From Aphrophora alni (Eukaryota; Arthropoda; Insecta; Hemiptera; Aphrophoridae), in NCBI GenBank assembly GCA_963513935.1, contig OY740774.1:97285668-97349667 (forward strand): a stretch of DNA of 64,000 nucleotides, written 5' to 3'. Shown here piece by piece: positions 24,633 through 39,700 of this stretch. The notes below the pieces were generated by a model. That model did not search any database. It saw only the letters and a program-made list of their open reading frames with translations, and was not told the DNA's origin. Within the stretch, counting starts at the first letter, position 1. Every line of letters begins with the position of its first letter. Position numbers and translations under genes: made by a program.

Positions 24633-25961
24633 TCTTTTAGTCTCGTCGCATCTATAAATATGAATAAAAAAAAACAACCATATAGCACTATAACATAGAA
24701 AGGAGTAGTGACATACTATATTGAGTTTGTATATAATCACTTGACTAACGAAAACAGAATATCAGTTTAATACACAGAAATAACTATCAACAATAAATCT
24801 AAACAACTTTTGACGATCCTCAAGTCTGACCTAGAGTTAGAAAAATTCGCGTCTTAACCGATTTCTCAATACTAATTTTCTACTTTCACTATAGATTTCC
24901 TTACAGATATTTTTTATATCTTACAAAACCTTTATAAATCGGAAGCTATATAATTATTTTATATTATACATTATAAATTAGCCTTTCGAAATATAATATT
25001 TAAAATATTTTGAAACTATAAATTAAATTTTGTTTTATAATAATTTCTGTATCGTCACTAACTAAGGTACAACACCAACATTTTTAAGTACCTTACATGA
25101 GTATTAATATATTTATTTAATATTAATAAACCAGAAGTGTTCTTAACTAACACATATTTTTATAATCATAATAAAACGAATAAATTAGTTCCTTGTCACA
25201 TTATATTGAAAACTATATTTCAACATGTTAAAATATATTTTTGTAATTTGTTAATGAAAATGTTTGTTTCTGTATTATTTTTTATATAACTGTTATTTAA
25301 TTTATGTAATAAAATAATTATTTACTATTTGAAATGTCATTTTAATAGATTGAAAAAATTTAATATAACTTATTGACATAAAATGAATTCTTAACACCTT
25401 TTACACATATACTCATATTATAAAGTTATTATTATTTCTATAAAACTAATACTGTTTTAATGCTTCACGTTTAGTACGATAGTGAGTACAATAAACTATT
25501 CAATCTGAGAGTACTATTCTAAATTCTGATGGAATAAATAAATAAAGGACATCTGTCAATGTTTTTCGATACGCTTTGATGTTTGATGGACGTATTTCAA
25601 ATACAGAGTACAGTATTTAATTATTGACATGATCTATAATTTGCTTTCCAAACTAACCTAGATACCAAATATCTGTCACGCGAATGCATGTCAAATCTCT
25701 TCAATACATTGTACTTTATGTATCTGCTTGACACTGAGGTGAAACATTTATAAGTATTTGTAAAATTTTAAAGTTGAATGTGATAGACTTCCAATAATTT
25801 TTTTTGCTATTTCGTTTTTAATTAATAGTATTCAAATATATAGTCCTATTACAAAATAAAGTTATTGATTATTGCATTGTTGGTATAATTTTCAAAATGA
25901 TCTATCATTACGAACAACATTTTTTTTATGCTTATTGTTGAACTGAGTTTTTTGTTCATAT

Positions 25962-25965
<4 letters not shown>

Positions 25966-26008
<43 letters not shown>
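25966..26008. repeat. Poly(A) homopolymer, 43 bp
   Basis: Uninterrupted A residues. No retroelement that it could tail was recognised immediately to the left. Confidence 0.95.
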
Positions 26009-26010
<2 letters not shown>

Positions 26011-28356
26011 GGATAATCATGGACTTATAAAAAAAGGAAGAAAAGAACATAGAATAAAGAGACATTACCCTCGAATAATCAGGGTCCGTGTCGGAAAAGA
26101 ACAAAAGTTGGGCGAGAGACTCGTAATAGGAAAATGAATTAGAGGGATCTAACCCAAGATTACACAAAAATAGTGGTGATCCAACTAGTGATTTCCAATT
26201 ATGTACACAGTATAGTCAGGCTCTAAGGATCGCAATGGCAGTAAATAGATGGTGCAATATATTTTAATTACTTTAAACATTGTGATTTCAAGACCTCTAT
26301 ATACCTTTGATTTTTTATGTTCTGTTCTGTACGTCAAACAAACACATTCCTATTTAGGTGTAAAATTAAAATTGTAACAAAATGTGTACTCTGAATAAAA
26401 CCCTGACATTTTTATATTGCTTTATTAATATTCTCAAATATACCAGTAGAAGAAACGTGTATTGAGTTAGTTTGTAACAGATATATGTAAAAGTAGCTTT
26501 AAATATATAACAACAAAATAAAAAATATGAAAATCACGTCACATAAAACTTTTGATGTTATCTGTCTCATTACATCCATATTTACAGTTGATTTCACAAC
26601 AAAGGCGTATACTTCCAGTGAAATGATCTAGAACACATGTATTCACTTCTTTTTGCATATGATTTCTTACATAGTGAATTTCAATCTTGTGGAGAAATAT
26701 CATGTCATTGGACATAAAGTAAATTTCTTAAAGGAAACATTCGATAAATAGTCGTCATTAAAGGATTAAGGATTTCAATTTCTATTTCAACAAGTGATTT
26801 CAAACTATATAATTTAAAATTTTAAAAACAAGCTCTCAATAATACACGAACGTTTTATTTAGATTAACTATTAATTGTGTTTCCAAATACAGCATTTTAC
26901 TATCAATTTAAGTCATCAATATCTTTCAGAATTACACAAATGAAACTATTTTATTTACTATAATGTGTGTCCAAAATTATGGTACATATACTTCATGGAT
27001 CAACCAAAGGATGAAATATTATATAAGAAGATATTAATTACCTTGGAAGACTTCTACAATGCATAATTAATAGACAATCATAACCTGGATGTGATCTCTG
27101 AACAAATAGATATTTTTTCCGCCACTTAATTTTGGTTCGTTTTTATTTAATTTAAGGGATGGGTGATTGAGAAGGTTAGACGATTTTTGCGCCATTTATT
27201 AACGAATAACTCACAAACTGTTTTTTTTTGTGTATGTGGCATTTAACACCTGTTCTATGGGTCTTAGAAAGTACACATTAAAATATTTAACAAAATTTTT
27301 AAAGCCACATCTTACGAATTCGAAAGTTTCTTGTTTAGCTTTATGATACAACAATGGATATTAAAGTTGTAGAACAATGTAAAACAATAAAAATATATTT
27401 TAAGAAACGAAATTGTATCAAAATAGTCTGCTTATTTGAACCACAGAGCTGAATAAGATGGTAATCCCAAAAATAATCTTTTGGACTCTGTGTAACACAC
27501 TGGATATTTCAGAAAAACTACACCCAAATTTGATTGTTTTTGTTATCATTATTGCTATGTAACACGTGCGTTATAAAAGTAATATACATATAATATGTAA
27601 AAGCCAAAGAAAATATTAATTCACGTATCAACTGTCTTTAATTTGATCTTTGGGTTTGTTTCAGTTAACCATTTTTTTTAAAAAGAAGTATTAAATCTGT
27701 AAATCGTAAATTTAGTTCAACTTATATTTAGATTTTTGTTTAACTTCTAGGTGTACGACATTTAATCAAGTTAATTCTCATCCATAATAACATTATTTTA
27801 TTGACCTGCAGAAAACTTCTGAGTAAAATACAGATAAAATAAAGTTCAATACAGGAATAAAAACTAATCATTTCACTCTGTAGTAAGAAATAGATTTACC
27901 CGTATTGTGTTTCAATTATCCCTGTAACCACTTCTGACACGGGGTGAAGTTTATAATTAGTTTATTGTAGCTTCTAATTATATTTCAGATAAAGCTGCTT
28001 AATTACGTCTCTGCTGAGCAAGTGAGAGATGATTTTTGTAATTATACCAACTATTTTATATATTAAAATGTGTGCTTTTAATTAAATAGGTGAAAAAGCT
28101 TTATTTCTATTAAAGAAATTACATGTTACTTTCATAAATGTCTACCAAAGAATTACCATAACAATTAATTACCAAGGAATTATGATTTAAAATTTTATCC
28201 TATGTGGTTATCCTTTAAGCTGCAAAAAAATAACATGCAATTGTTTTGGAAAGTTCAAATAGGAATGTTTCGTTCTTGTATATATATGTGTGTGCTCAAA
28301 AGTGATATTATATAGGCCTATAAAGTAAAAGAATATATATATACAAATAACGTATT

Positions 28357-28358
<2 letters not shown>

Positions 28359-28422
<64 letters not shown>
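28359..28422. repeat. (AT)32 microsatellite
   Basis: Uninterrupted AT dinucleotides; the Tyr/Ile-rich frames read across it are spurious. Confidence 0.97.
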
Positions 28423-28425
<3 letters not shown>

Positions 28426-29091
28426 CAAAAGTGTTAGTACAAATATTATGAACTAATTCTGTCATCGTATCATGTTGATAAATTAACTTAGTTATTAAAA
28501 ACAAGTCAATACTATTTATGATCAAATAATAGCATAGTATTTTCCAAGATAAAGTGTACAACCACCTTTAAAATTAGATAATCATTATCATTAAAAAATA
28601 TATATGCTGCTAAGATACTTATACATTTTAGTAAAAATACTTAATATGAAAAATAAATTATATATTCAGCTTTATTAAGATATATTTCGTTTTCCCTATG
28701 TTTAAACTGGAACACAATATTGTAGTAATAAACTCGCCAATATTCAGATTATTGTTATTTAAGTATACAAAAAATATAATAATATCAATTTATGACATCT
28801 CACAACAGTAAAAATAAATTAATAGTTTATTTTTTTACTCTTGACACATAGGAATAAGCAAAATAAATATACCTTGTATTATACTAAATATTGCATTTAA
28901 TTAAAGTTTAGCTGTACTAACATATATTACATCTTATTAATTGACTCTAAAAGCAGTAGTCAATACAATTAATTGCGATTCAATGACTAAATATTAGTTT
29001 CATCTATTGTAACTCTCTAAAGTTTCCCATTCATAAATATATGTGTAAATTTGTTAAATGATGTATAAACCAATTTTCTGCAGCAAATCAA

Positions 29092-29093
<2 letters not shown>

Positions 29094-29186
<93 letters not shown>
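29094..29186. repeat. (AT)n microsatellite beside an inverted-repeat arm
   Basis: About 93 bp of AT dinucleotides ending two bases before the left arm of the 292-bp inverted repeat. Confidence 0.97.
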
Positions 29187-29188
<2 letters not shown>

Positions 29189-29189
<1 letters not shown>

Positions 29190-29480
29190 AGACTGTTAAC
29201 AATATGTTTTATAAACCAACATTTATACATGTTAGCGTCTAAATGAATCCATGTAATTAGTTTAAATAAATAGATAGTACTCTGTAAAGGCACCTTTTTT
29301 ACGTGAGTCACTGCACTAATGGGACAGCTAAATCTAACCTAATTAGAATTGAAAATTTAACTGAAAACGTTTCTAAATTATTGTTTTTTACGTTAATTAC
29401 AATTGTAAATACAACATTTATAATAGGATTAATAAATTTTGAAAATATAGAGAAGAGGTCCAGACTATTATTTATCACAT
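29189..29480 (+). repeat. Left arm of a 292-bp inverted repeat
   Basis: It begins GAGACTGTTAAC and is matched in reverse complement by 30882-31174 with high identity (scattered substitutions and small indels). The arms bracket 1.4 kb. The whole unit, 29189-31174, could be a non-autonomous terminal-inverted-repeat or foldback element. The outer flanks show no clear target duplication, so head-to-head copies of one repeat are equally possible. Confidence 0.8.
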
Positions 29481-29849
29481 ATATATTGAACTCCATTGTA
29501 AAAGCATCTCATTTAGTTCTGCCGCAGACATACTATCTCATAAATTACCCAATCTATTTCAATATGTATTCCGTCCTGTTGTCCTATTCCCCGGTATGAG
29601 ATGTTTCTTTTCAACGTTTCTGAGTCCTTTGTTGCTCATCTTTTCTTTCATAGTTGGGTGTTTCTTTTACAAGGAGTGTGATTACTCCTGAGTAGTCTGT
29701 TTGACATTTCTCCACTAGGTTAGTTATCTCTACGTTATGAAGGATGTATGGAGGAAGAATATGAGTCTCATTACAGATAGTCATCAAAGATAGCTTGCTA
29801 TACACGTTGACTTGCTGTGACAACCAGGAAAAAGCTTATCGCCCCATGT

Positions 29850-30120
29850 AATCTCACGAGCAACTAATGATACCATCGTAGTGTAAGCCTTGATACGGAG
29901 ACAGGTCACCAAGGTCAAAAACAGAAGAAAGGCGAGTTAAATGAAGACATAGTAAAGGAGTTAAGATGAAAAAGGGATGATAGAATACATCCATAAAGGT
30001 ACAATTGAACGGGATTGAGAAGTTGTGCCCGAGGAAAATCCTCATACAACATGAGAATTAGGATTCTGTAGAAGCTGCTTGCAGTAGGTGTCCTCTGAGG
30101 GGTGGTTTCTTCCACACCTG
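29850..30120 (-). repeat. Degenerate, formerly GC-richer repeat
   Basis: On the minus strand it contains CCTCAGAGGACACCT and a purine-poor stretch, with partial similarity to the minus strand of 47,860-48,210 (CCTCAGGGGACACCT and other blocks in the same order). A 66-codon minus frame here has no recognised domain. Both look like decayed copies of one unidentified repeat. Confidence 0.35.
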
Positions 30121-30327
30121 TGCTATGGATACATACTTTACGTAATATTATCTCTCACCAAAATTTATATCATTTAATCTTATAAAAAGAAAAAGTCATG
30201 ATTCCTTTCAAATTGTCACCAATATAATTTAATTTTATAATAATATTCATTACATCTCTAATAAACTATATTTCCAACGTTAACAACTTAAATATATAAA
30301 CTTCAATTAAAAGATTTACTTTTTGTA

Positions 30328-30607
30328 TTTACTACAGTTAAATCAGCTTACATTTCGTATTATCCTCTAATGTATTATTGTTACAAAACTTTAAATAATC
30401 ACTTAAGCTCCGATGTTTACTTTTCTACCCTTTCAATGAACTCATTACAAAATCCATTACAGTTTGAAAGCCATATAAACCGTTGCGCCAAAAGTTACAA
30501 TTTTGTTGAATGGACTTTAAATAGGAATTGTTCGAACGTGAAAAGATACTGGTTCTATATTAAAATAACAGAAAGCATTAATAGTTTTACAGTATTATGT
30601 TATAAAA
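30328..30607 (+). repeat. Dispersed repeat family R2, copy 1
   Basis: It matches 49886-50175 in the same orientation at high identity across 280 bp (AAATCAGCTTACATTTCG, CACTTAAGCTCCGATG, CCATTACAGTTTGAAAGCCA). The 86-codon frame 30370-30630 lies in it but is not preserved in the other copy, so it is not a gene. It sits between the arms of the 292-bp inverted repeat. Confidence 0.8.
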
Positions 30608-30881
30608 AGTTTATTAGCCCCATCAAGTAGATCCTCTATATGTAATACACAATGATTAAATTTGTTTAGGGATCCTAGCAGAATGAACACTTTTTTCTTG
30701 TATAATATTGGTCGCAACAATATCTTTTATTTCTCCTATCAGGTCTACATGAAAAGAACTCCTGTTCTTTTCAACTCTAAACCTATTACGGCATTTAAAT
30801 AGTTTATACATTTATTCTCTTTATCCTAAATAATTGACCAATAGGATTTTTGCCCTTAAACAACAAAGGAAAAATTATCCC

Positions 30882-31174
30882 ATGTGATAAATAATAGTCT
30901 GAACCTCTTCTCTGTACTTTTCAAAATTTAATAAACCTATTATAAATGTTGTATTTACAATTGTAATTAACGTAAAAAACAATCATGTACAAACGTTTCC
31001 AGTTAAATTTTTAATTCTAATTAGGTTAGATTTAGCTGTCCCATTAGTGCAGTGACTCAAGTAACAAAGGTGCCTTTACAGCGTACTATCTATTTATTTA
31101 AACTAATTACATGGATTCATTTAGATGCTAACATCTATAAATGTTGGTTTATAAAACATATTGCTAACAGTCTC
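30882..31174 (-). repeat. Right arm of the 292-bp inverted repeat
   Basis: Reverse complement of 29189-29480. It ends with the sequence complementary to GAGACTGTTA and is directly followed by unrelated DNA. There is no TA microsatellite at this outer edge, unlike the left arm. Confidence 0.8.
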
Positions 31175-32635
31175 GTGTCTTCCGGGTTGTACGTTAAATT
31201 ACATATGTAGAGGGTATACTTCTCCTTTCCTTCAGAGGCGCTATCATGACTGAAATTTTATTGTTTATTGAGGGAGATAAATTGTCTGAGGGTATCAAGG
31301 CTCAGTTAACTATTTATCTTTTTTTTTCTGTTATTATTGTTATATACACTTATTAATAAAAAAAATTATTGCAAAGATGTAACAATAAAACTATAAACCA
31401 ATAAAATGAAATCATAACCCTTAAAACTCAGTTTGTTTTAAAAGTAAAATTATATATGATGTTTCCATTGTTTAACACTATTATTAATGCAGTAAATTTT
31501 CAACTTATGTCAATCAAACTCAATGACAAGTGTGTGGTCTACCAAACCTCAAGTATGTATTATTTTAAATTTTAATTGTACTTTTGTGGATGTAAAATTT
31601 TAACGGTGTTGTAAGGTGGAGATATAAAAGCCCATTAGGTTTTTAGAAGTGTTTATTTCGAACAATAAATTATGGTGTAGTTTTTTCCTAGTCAAATGAA
31701 ATCTGCAAGTCTCTGATAACAAGAAAACGGTAGAAACTTATTAAACTCCTATCGTCTAGCCTTTTTAAGATATGTACTGTAATATATTTAAAGTTATACA
31801 TGTTTGAAATTGTATACTTATCGCAAGTAGTAAATAGTAAATAATTATTGCATTCGCAATACATTTTATTATTTTACTATTATTACAACACACTGGTTTA
31901 TGCTTTACAAATTATGATTTGTGTAAATAAATAAATACCTTTAATAATAATGAAACGTACAATATACTTTTATAAAAAACCAAAATGCCAATAATATGAG
32001 AACATTATTAACAACTTTAAAAACTATTTTATTATTATAATTTTATTTATTTATTACTAATTTGACTGAGATGATGCGTCTTTGAACCACAAAAAGTTCT
32101 ACTTCTCAGATGTTTAAAGGGATATGTTTCATTTTCAGTTGTAGTATCCTTACAACAAATATTGACTTATTACAAAAATGTTATGTATCTTAACTCTGTG
32201 TAATTATTGTCGGACACTCATAGGTTCACATTATTAAGTGCGTGCTTAGCGATCCCAAAGGTATTAAAACAAATTTTGATGTAGTCTTACACCTTTCGTG
32301 TCAAGTCTCTCTTGCCATCGCTTGTTTTTTTTTTAATCTGAGCTATTTGAGGATTAACAGTTTTTAAAAATTTATTTTATGTTATTTTCATAGTATATTT
32401 ATAATGCAATGATGAGCGAGATGTTTCTTCCATTTAAACAAGAAAAATAATTGTCTTTATGATTCAACAACAAAACAAACGTAACAATAATAATAATATT
32501 TCAATAATAAATGAAAAGAGAATAATGAATAATTGAATTTAGACTTATTTATTTAAGTGCCAGAAGCTTTATTTTTGGAAAAAGTAATAAATGAGCAACA
32601 ATTATTTTTTAAATTATTGAACACGTAATTAGCTT

Positions 32636-32696
<61 letters not shown>

Positions 32697-33111
32697 CATC
32701 TTGTTTAGATGGAATAATTGTGTTTAACAAACATTTAGAAAATCTGTGCATGAGCGATAGGCTCGCTCCATTTCGATTGGTTGATAAGTAGTTGTTTTTA
32801 CTCATATGCATATTTTTAAGTTACAACTCTTTACATTTCCTAGAATCATATCTTAACGATCAGTAGAGATACCTAAATAGCGAGATCACTATATCCTTAT
32901 TTTTTCCTATTTAGTTTTAACATGATGCAAGGAATAGTGGAAGATACCTCATTACATTTATTTTATTAAATAACACTCAACAAATAATTTGTCTCTGTGT
33001 TAGATTTAGGAGAAGGTCCACCTTTTTCAAGAGAAAATAGTACTAAATAATAATTGTAAATACTAATTCTCTTACTTTACTTCTAGCGAAGATAAATATT
33101 GTGTAATAGTA
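31175..33111. other. AT-rich stretch without recognised genes
   Basis: No gene or shared repeat was seen. It includes an (AT)27 tract at 32639-32692. Confidence 0.6.
32639..32692. repeat. (AT)27 microsatellite
   Basis: Uninterrupted AT dinucleotides. Confidence 0.97.
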
Positions 33112-33788
33112 ACAAATATCTATAAATTATTTGGGTAAATGGGTTTTCCTAACAAATAGTAGCAATATAAAGGTTTGCAGCCTACACACAACTGACAGGG
33201 AGTCCACAGAGCAATTGGTGTTATTGTAAAGCTCGTGGGACTGAATACATTGAAATAAAATTAAACTATTCAAGCGGAAAATTGATCTTTTTATTTGTAC
33301 TTTTTCAAAATAATGTAATGGAGTATTAAGTTTTCACTCAAATTGTGTAACTTTTATTTAATATTTATAATACAATATTTCCTTATTATAACCACTTGAA
33401 CTGTGACTTAATTGTGATGATAAAAGCAATAATCATTTTATGGGATATTATTCCTATATTCTTGTTGTCGGTAATATAACGACATTTAAATAAGAGGCGC
33501 TGTCTACAGTTTATGAAAACGTTATTATTGCCTTAATTTTAATACATTATTGAATTAAAATTCTTTATCCAAACTTCTATATAAATTAAAGTGTTTATCC
33601 TATATCAATTTATATTTAGTTTGGTGTAAAAGTCAATTTTATTATTTAGTTTTTTAGTAATTTTCAGAATGAATTCCATTTTATACGACTCTGATTCGTA
33701 TAAGACAGTATAACATTTTAAGTTGTCCTGAACTCATTCCAAACCTCATGTAGATCTAGTTTAAATTCATCCAAGCTTTGCGAAACTC
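33112..33788 (+). repeat. Dispersed repeat family R1, copy 2
   Basis: Full-length partner of 21428-22107 in the same orientation, 11.7 kb apart, with many substitutions and short indels, so an old duplication or two old insertions. Confidence 0.75.
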
Positions 33789-36700
33789 CAGCTGTTAATC
33801 CAAAGACATTTCACATTGTAGAGATTTCAGAGTGTAATAAATTTTCAACAACGAAACACTTGACTTATCTTTACGACAAGGATAACGTATATCGCAGTTA
33901 TTTGAATTTGTGTTAAAAATTTTATTTTATTTTTTAAGATAAAGCGTTAAAACTATATTTTATCAACATTAAATACATTGGAAATACTTCAGTAATGTTG
34001 TAATACTCTTCCGATGAGTATAGCATTTGTTATACTGGACAAAATCACGTGGTACTAACTACCAATTGCAACACCTATAATGATTATTGAATATACTATA
34101 GTATATTTTAAAGATAAAACAACACTAGACTTCACGTAAAAGTGTTAGACAGAGGCTGAATATTTAAATTTTTAATTTAATTTAAAATAAAAAAACTTAT
34201 ATATTTAATTTATATAGTAGAGCAAAACATATAACTATAAACAAGAAACAACACGTAATAATATTCATTAATAACAGCATAAACACAAGCACATTATGTA
34301 TACACATAGCTAATCTTGGGAAGGTTATAAACTTTTTTTTCAACACCAAGACATTAAATTGTTGATAACTCGATTGTATGAAACCTTCAACAATTCGTTT
34401 TGTATGTACTTAATCAATGAAATATTTTTCATTTATTATTAAGTTAAGAGTTTCTTAGTTATTTGAATTTAAATATTTACAACTGCCATTTTGAAAATAC
34501 AAAAATAAAGACTTTGTTTTTGATGGAGTTGTAAAACCAATCGTAAAAATAAGAAATACGCCTACTCAAATATGAACGCGTTATCTTATAAAAAAAGTGT
34601 ATACAACATAAACTAAATTTGCACACTCTCATTATTTAGTTTATCTGTGGCCTACAAAAAAATATATATAGGAGGAAATTTTGGAATTTCAACGTGATAG
34701 TGAATGGGAACAAAGACAAATTTTCAGAATCGGGAAAATATTTCAAAATCATTAACAATTGAAGACCACACAAAATATTTAGCGAAATCATTGAAGACTA
34801 TAATGACTTCATTTCCCCCATATTATTTTGTACAGAACAGTTAGTAACAGGCAAGCACAAAACAAAACGAAAATTTACTTGATTACAGTTTTAATCTTAA
34901 CTTTTAAAAGTTATGCATTTCATATCTTTTTCTACAATTAATGTGCTATTGGTGTAAACCCAACCCATTATGCGAGATGTTTATGAAGAATATATTTATA
35001 CATACAAAGAAGAAAACAATTGGTTCATTCCATATACCTGAAGGTATAGAATTTTATTTTATTTTTTTAACATCAAAACAACGTTCCATTGTAGAGCTTT
35101 TCAAATATTTTTTAAAAAATATATGAGATTAAAAAACAATGAAAAGATTATATCAATTATTATTTTAAGATTATTTCCTCATTATATGTTTACATGATTA
35201 TTCAAAATCTCTTTTATTGTAAGGCATTTTTTTCTGTTTATAATTATCATAATATGAATAAATAGTCAACTAGATTTAAAATAAGAACTTTGAAGATTGT
35301 AGTATTAATTAGATTTTGTACCAAATCGCTTAACGTTTTTGGTAAAAATCGAAGTGTCATCCAAAGTGAGAGTATTATGGCATCTCATTACCAAGTAATC
35401 CAAATGGCCCCAGCTTTCTCAGTAGATTTAACTTAGCAATAGTTACAACTCAAAAAGAAACTTATTTTACAAGGGTTTATATGTAGGCCTACCGGTTTCA
35501 CATACGAAAATCCCAAAAATACGAATTACCTTGTTTATGAAAATGAAATTAATTATAGTGCTAACTTTGAGTTTAACATCTTCTGTTATACATATAATTG
35601 GATTTGCTTAATTTTATGGCAACATCAAATATATATTTTTACAAATTTACTAGCTTTAGCAGTGTGTTTTAATTTATCTTTCAGAGGATAAGTAAATCAC
35701 AGCTGAATCTGCATACATAAAAACAATTTATCCTAGCACTTTCCTTTATTAGAGTGGCTTTTATTTTAATTGTTTACGCCTGTTTATAGTCGCAAGGGTA
35801 TTAAGTAAATGGAATGCATTTTGTGATTAAATTTATTATTTCTGTATCCAGTTTTCACACTGGGCCTGACCACACTTGTTGAGACAAGTCATGAACACAT
35901 TCACGCAATACATTTTAAGACTATCTATTATTTAATTTTTCATCTGTAATTATAATTAGACCTTTGGGCGTTTTATGTGATTTGTCTAGTATGTTAAATA
36001 TAATGTAACTTTTTTTCAAATATTTATTCAATGTGTACAATTTGAATGAAACAGTTTATTTACGAATGAAGGTTTAATAGTAAAACATTTATATTAGTAT
36101 TTCAAAATGTATGAAAATAAACGTAAACAATTAATTACAGTAATTATCTCATAAAACAAAATCCTAAAGAAAGGCAAAAGTGTTTTTCGTTAAATCCACA
36201 AAAAGGGGTGCAATTTTATTAGGGCGAATATCTTTAAGTATTTACAAAGATCATCAACAAAATGAGTATGTTAAAATAAATATATTTTTCGAAAGTAGTT
36301 TCAAAAAACATGTATGAGATGTTGACCTTTTGTTTTTGTATGTACCAACATTGTATCCGACAAAATGAATATTGTTTTAGTTAATCAAACATAGACTAAT
36401 ACTTAAAAATAATTAAATTATTAATTATTAATCAAGAACGGAAATTACAAATTATTTAAGGAGTTGTAAAATAAAGTTGTAAGGTTTTTTTTCTTTTCTT
36501 TTTTTTTTTTTGAACAGGCAATAACCTAGACTTTAAACTTGAGGGGGGGGATGAGAAAGAATATCGCATACAAATTGAGTAAGTTTTTTTTTTATTTGTA
36601 AGATGATAGACCCACTTTGTGCTTTATATAAGTTAAAATGTTTATATTCTTGTAAACGAACTACGTTAGAGGGGAAGAATGTTTTATTAAAGGGATACGA

Positions 36701-39700
36701 CGAGCAATGACGTAAAGTAAATTCTACCAATATTTCTACTAATAACTTTGTGTGTTGTGTTAATTTAACAAATGAATTCTTCGAATTTAACTATACTTAA
36801 AATATATTAATAAACGGTATCAATAGCTACAATTTTGTTATTGGTACAATATATATATATTCTCTCAAATCTCGAAGCTAAACAGAAAAATGTGGATCTT
36901 CTTTTGATTTTAAAACTTTTGAACTTCATTTTTTTTTATAAGCTTTCATTATTACTAAACTTTAATACAATCTGAGTTAAAACCACGTAAGAATTTTGTA
37001 ACTGGCAATAAAAATGGCGTTGTTGAAAATGGTATATAAATACCTAAAATGTATGAGAAAATCTTTACTTTCTACTCTTCAGCAGCATGGCAATATTTCG
37101 GGATCTATATGGATATAGCATATATGGATTTCAAAAAAGCTGTCAGTTTGAAATTAGCGTTCAAAACATATAGCATTTTGTACATTGGAAAATGTATGAT
37201 GACGCTGAAATTTTTAATAAAATGCCTAAAAGATGTTAAACATTTTTATTATCTGTTCAGACAAATTGTAATAATTTGAAAACTACTAAATGATTTGAAT
37301 CAAACAAAACCAAAGCATGACCACATAATACACCTACATAGCAATTAAACAACGTGAAATCTGATCTTGAGTTCTCGAATTACAAGTTGATATAAGATAA
37401 AACGAGAAACGTTACGTTTCATCTAAGTAGAGTACAAACTTATCACCAATTTTCAATAGGAAATCACATCAAATTTAACACGTTCAACAACTCAACAGTT
37501 ATCTTTAATACATAACTATTAATTTAGGTTATACAAGAACCTTATAGAGAACGGTGACAAAATTACGAGGAGAAAGCTTTAAAATATAATTATTAGAATG
37601 GAGAATTTGGAGTTTATTGTAATTATTGATTACTATTTTTTCAACGGTTTCGTTCTTGATTAAACGATTTGTTGTAAAACAAATACAACGTCTCGTGAAG
37701 AACAATATTTATCTTTCTAATAGATGTCTCTGTACAGTAAGAATTGAATCTAAAGGTTTACATACTATCACGTATACATGCAGGCGTATTCGCATGTTTT
37801 GTGATATTTCAATCAAGCTTTTCTAAAGCATGTTACTTATCAACCTACACCATCTTGTGTAATGACATCGTGAATGTTGAAGCAGGCTTTGATTTCTATG
37901 CACGTTGATGACAATCTTAAAAGTAATCTTCTGTCTATCAAAGTTATCTAAAATACAATCTATTCAGAAAAGATGAGATATCAAGTCTTTTACACCACAT
38001 TATCTATGACGTTTTGTTTATACAACCATAAATCACATAAAGGACCTAAGTGTTCAAAATAAAATAACACCATAAATATGAGTTAAATGGAGTTTTACGT
38101 TTAAATTTTTAATATAAGCTGTCAAATTGTATATTTAAGCTGGTTCATTATTCCGTTACATTTATACAAAATTTTAAAATGCATACCAATGGTGGTGTCT
38201 TCCTTAACTCCTGCGCAGATGATCTTTTAAATAATCTCCTTTACTTAAATGTTACTATCTCACTTTATAGGAGGATGTTTTTAACAAATTTTTCACAGTC
38301 AAACAGTATTGTTTAATTGGAATATATATTTGTAAGAGTATCCTGAACTTATCCTGTTTAGTTCCGAAGCTAAACTGTGTTTTAGTTATACTCAAATATT
38401 TATTGAAAAAATTAAACGTCATAGCTGATTTCAAATTTACTGAAAATTAATCATAATTTTAAACCTATTTACAACCTATGTTGGTTCAATTTTTTTTTTT
38501 AGTAGCTGTAAATCAAATTTCTGAAGAACAAAATTAGATCGCAAGGGTGTACTGATAGTTGTGTGATCCCCACGACTGTTCTTGGTAACCGATAAGAATT
38601 ATTATGATCTCAACTATCATCTAGATTTGAAATTTACAAAAAGCGCAATACTGTAAGGTTGAAAGTACACAGAGAGTTATTAAATGCAAAGAAATGTGAT
38701 ACTCCAGTTACTACAACTACTGAAGATAACGCACGGTTGGTTACTGAAGAGTTTATGAAAAAATCTAAGAACTCACAATTAACATTTTCCATGATAATTA
38801 ACATATATGGAGTTAAATTTAGTTTCAAAGAATATTAGAGTATATAAATATAGTATTAAAGATTCAATTTAAGGAATTAATTTAATAAAAAAATATTTTA
38901 AAAAACAATACTCAGTCGGAGTGGAAGAAAATATGAAATTTACAATACCAATGTTATACAATAATGTATAGATATTACACTCACCATATGTTATACTAAC
39001 TGCATTCTACTTCTGCAGGCTATAAACAGAATCGTTTATTGTAGACTACATTATTTCACAACTTTTATACTAATTATTTATTATTTTACATGTATTAGAC
39101 TTCAGTTAGTTTACATTTTTCTGAATAATCGCTAATAAATAGTTTCACAACTCAAGAGTCTATATTTTGTAACTGTAAAATTTTTAATCATCAACCATAA
39201 TCTTAGTAGAAAGGCTACTTGTATATGGGTTTTGAAAACTGAATGAGTTATTTACTTCTATTCTATAGTAGTATATGTCTTCCATGACTTATTTAAGAAG
39301 TTACACTTTTTAGCGGGAGAAATATGACGTCTGTTTACACAAGAAAAATATTGGGATAATGTATTTCTTGACTTTATTAGAAGGAATAAATCCAACTTTA
39401 TGATTTCCACCAAATTTTGAGATTAATAAACCACAGTTGATTATTGGTTCAAACATTTGTTATAATTTGGGTGTAGTATTAATACATGACGTTTCGATAT
39501 TATGAAATCCAGTTGTTAAGTAATAATAAATTAGAATATATAAAAAAGAGCAAAGAAGCCAAGTCGATAAATTGTTCATTTATGTTTTAATGAGTTTACA
39601 GAAATCATTTAAAACCTTTTAATATTTTATGTGTTTCGCTTTTAGAACGGATTTTTCAATATTTTCTCCATGTTTATTGATTAAACCAATATTACATTTC

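Larger units (their letters stand above)
24633..29093. other. AT-rich stretch without recognised genes
   Basis: It contains a 43-A homopolymer (25966-26008) followed by a slightly GC-richer 230-bp segment of unknown origin, and an (AT)n tract at 28359-28422. Apparent frames over these tracts are artefacts of simple sequence. Confidence 0.6.

Noticed and set aside
28208..29311. Tyr/Ile-rich open frames
   Set aside because: They are products of reading AT microsatellites.
30370..30630. 86-codon frame as a possible gene
   Set aside because: It lies in a dispersed repeat, and the frame is not kept in the copy at 49.9 kb.
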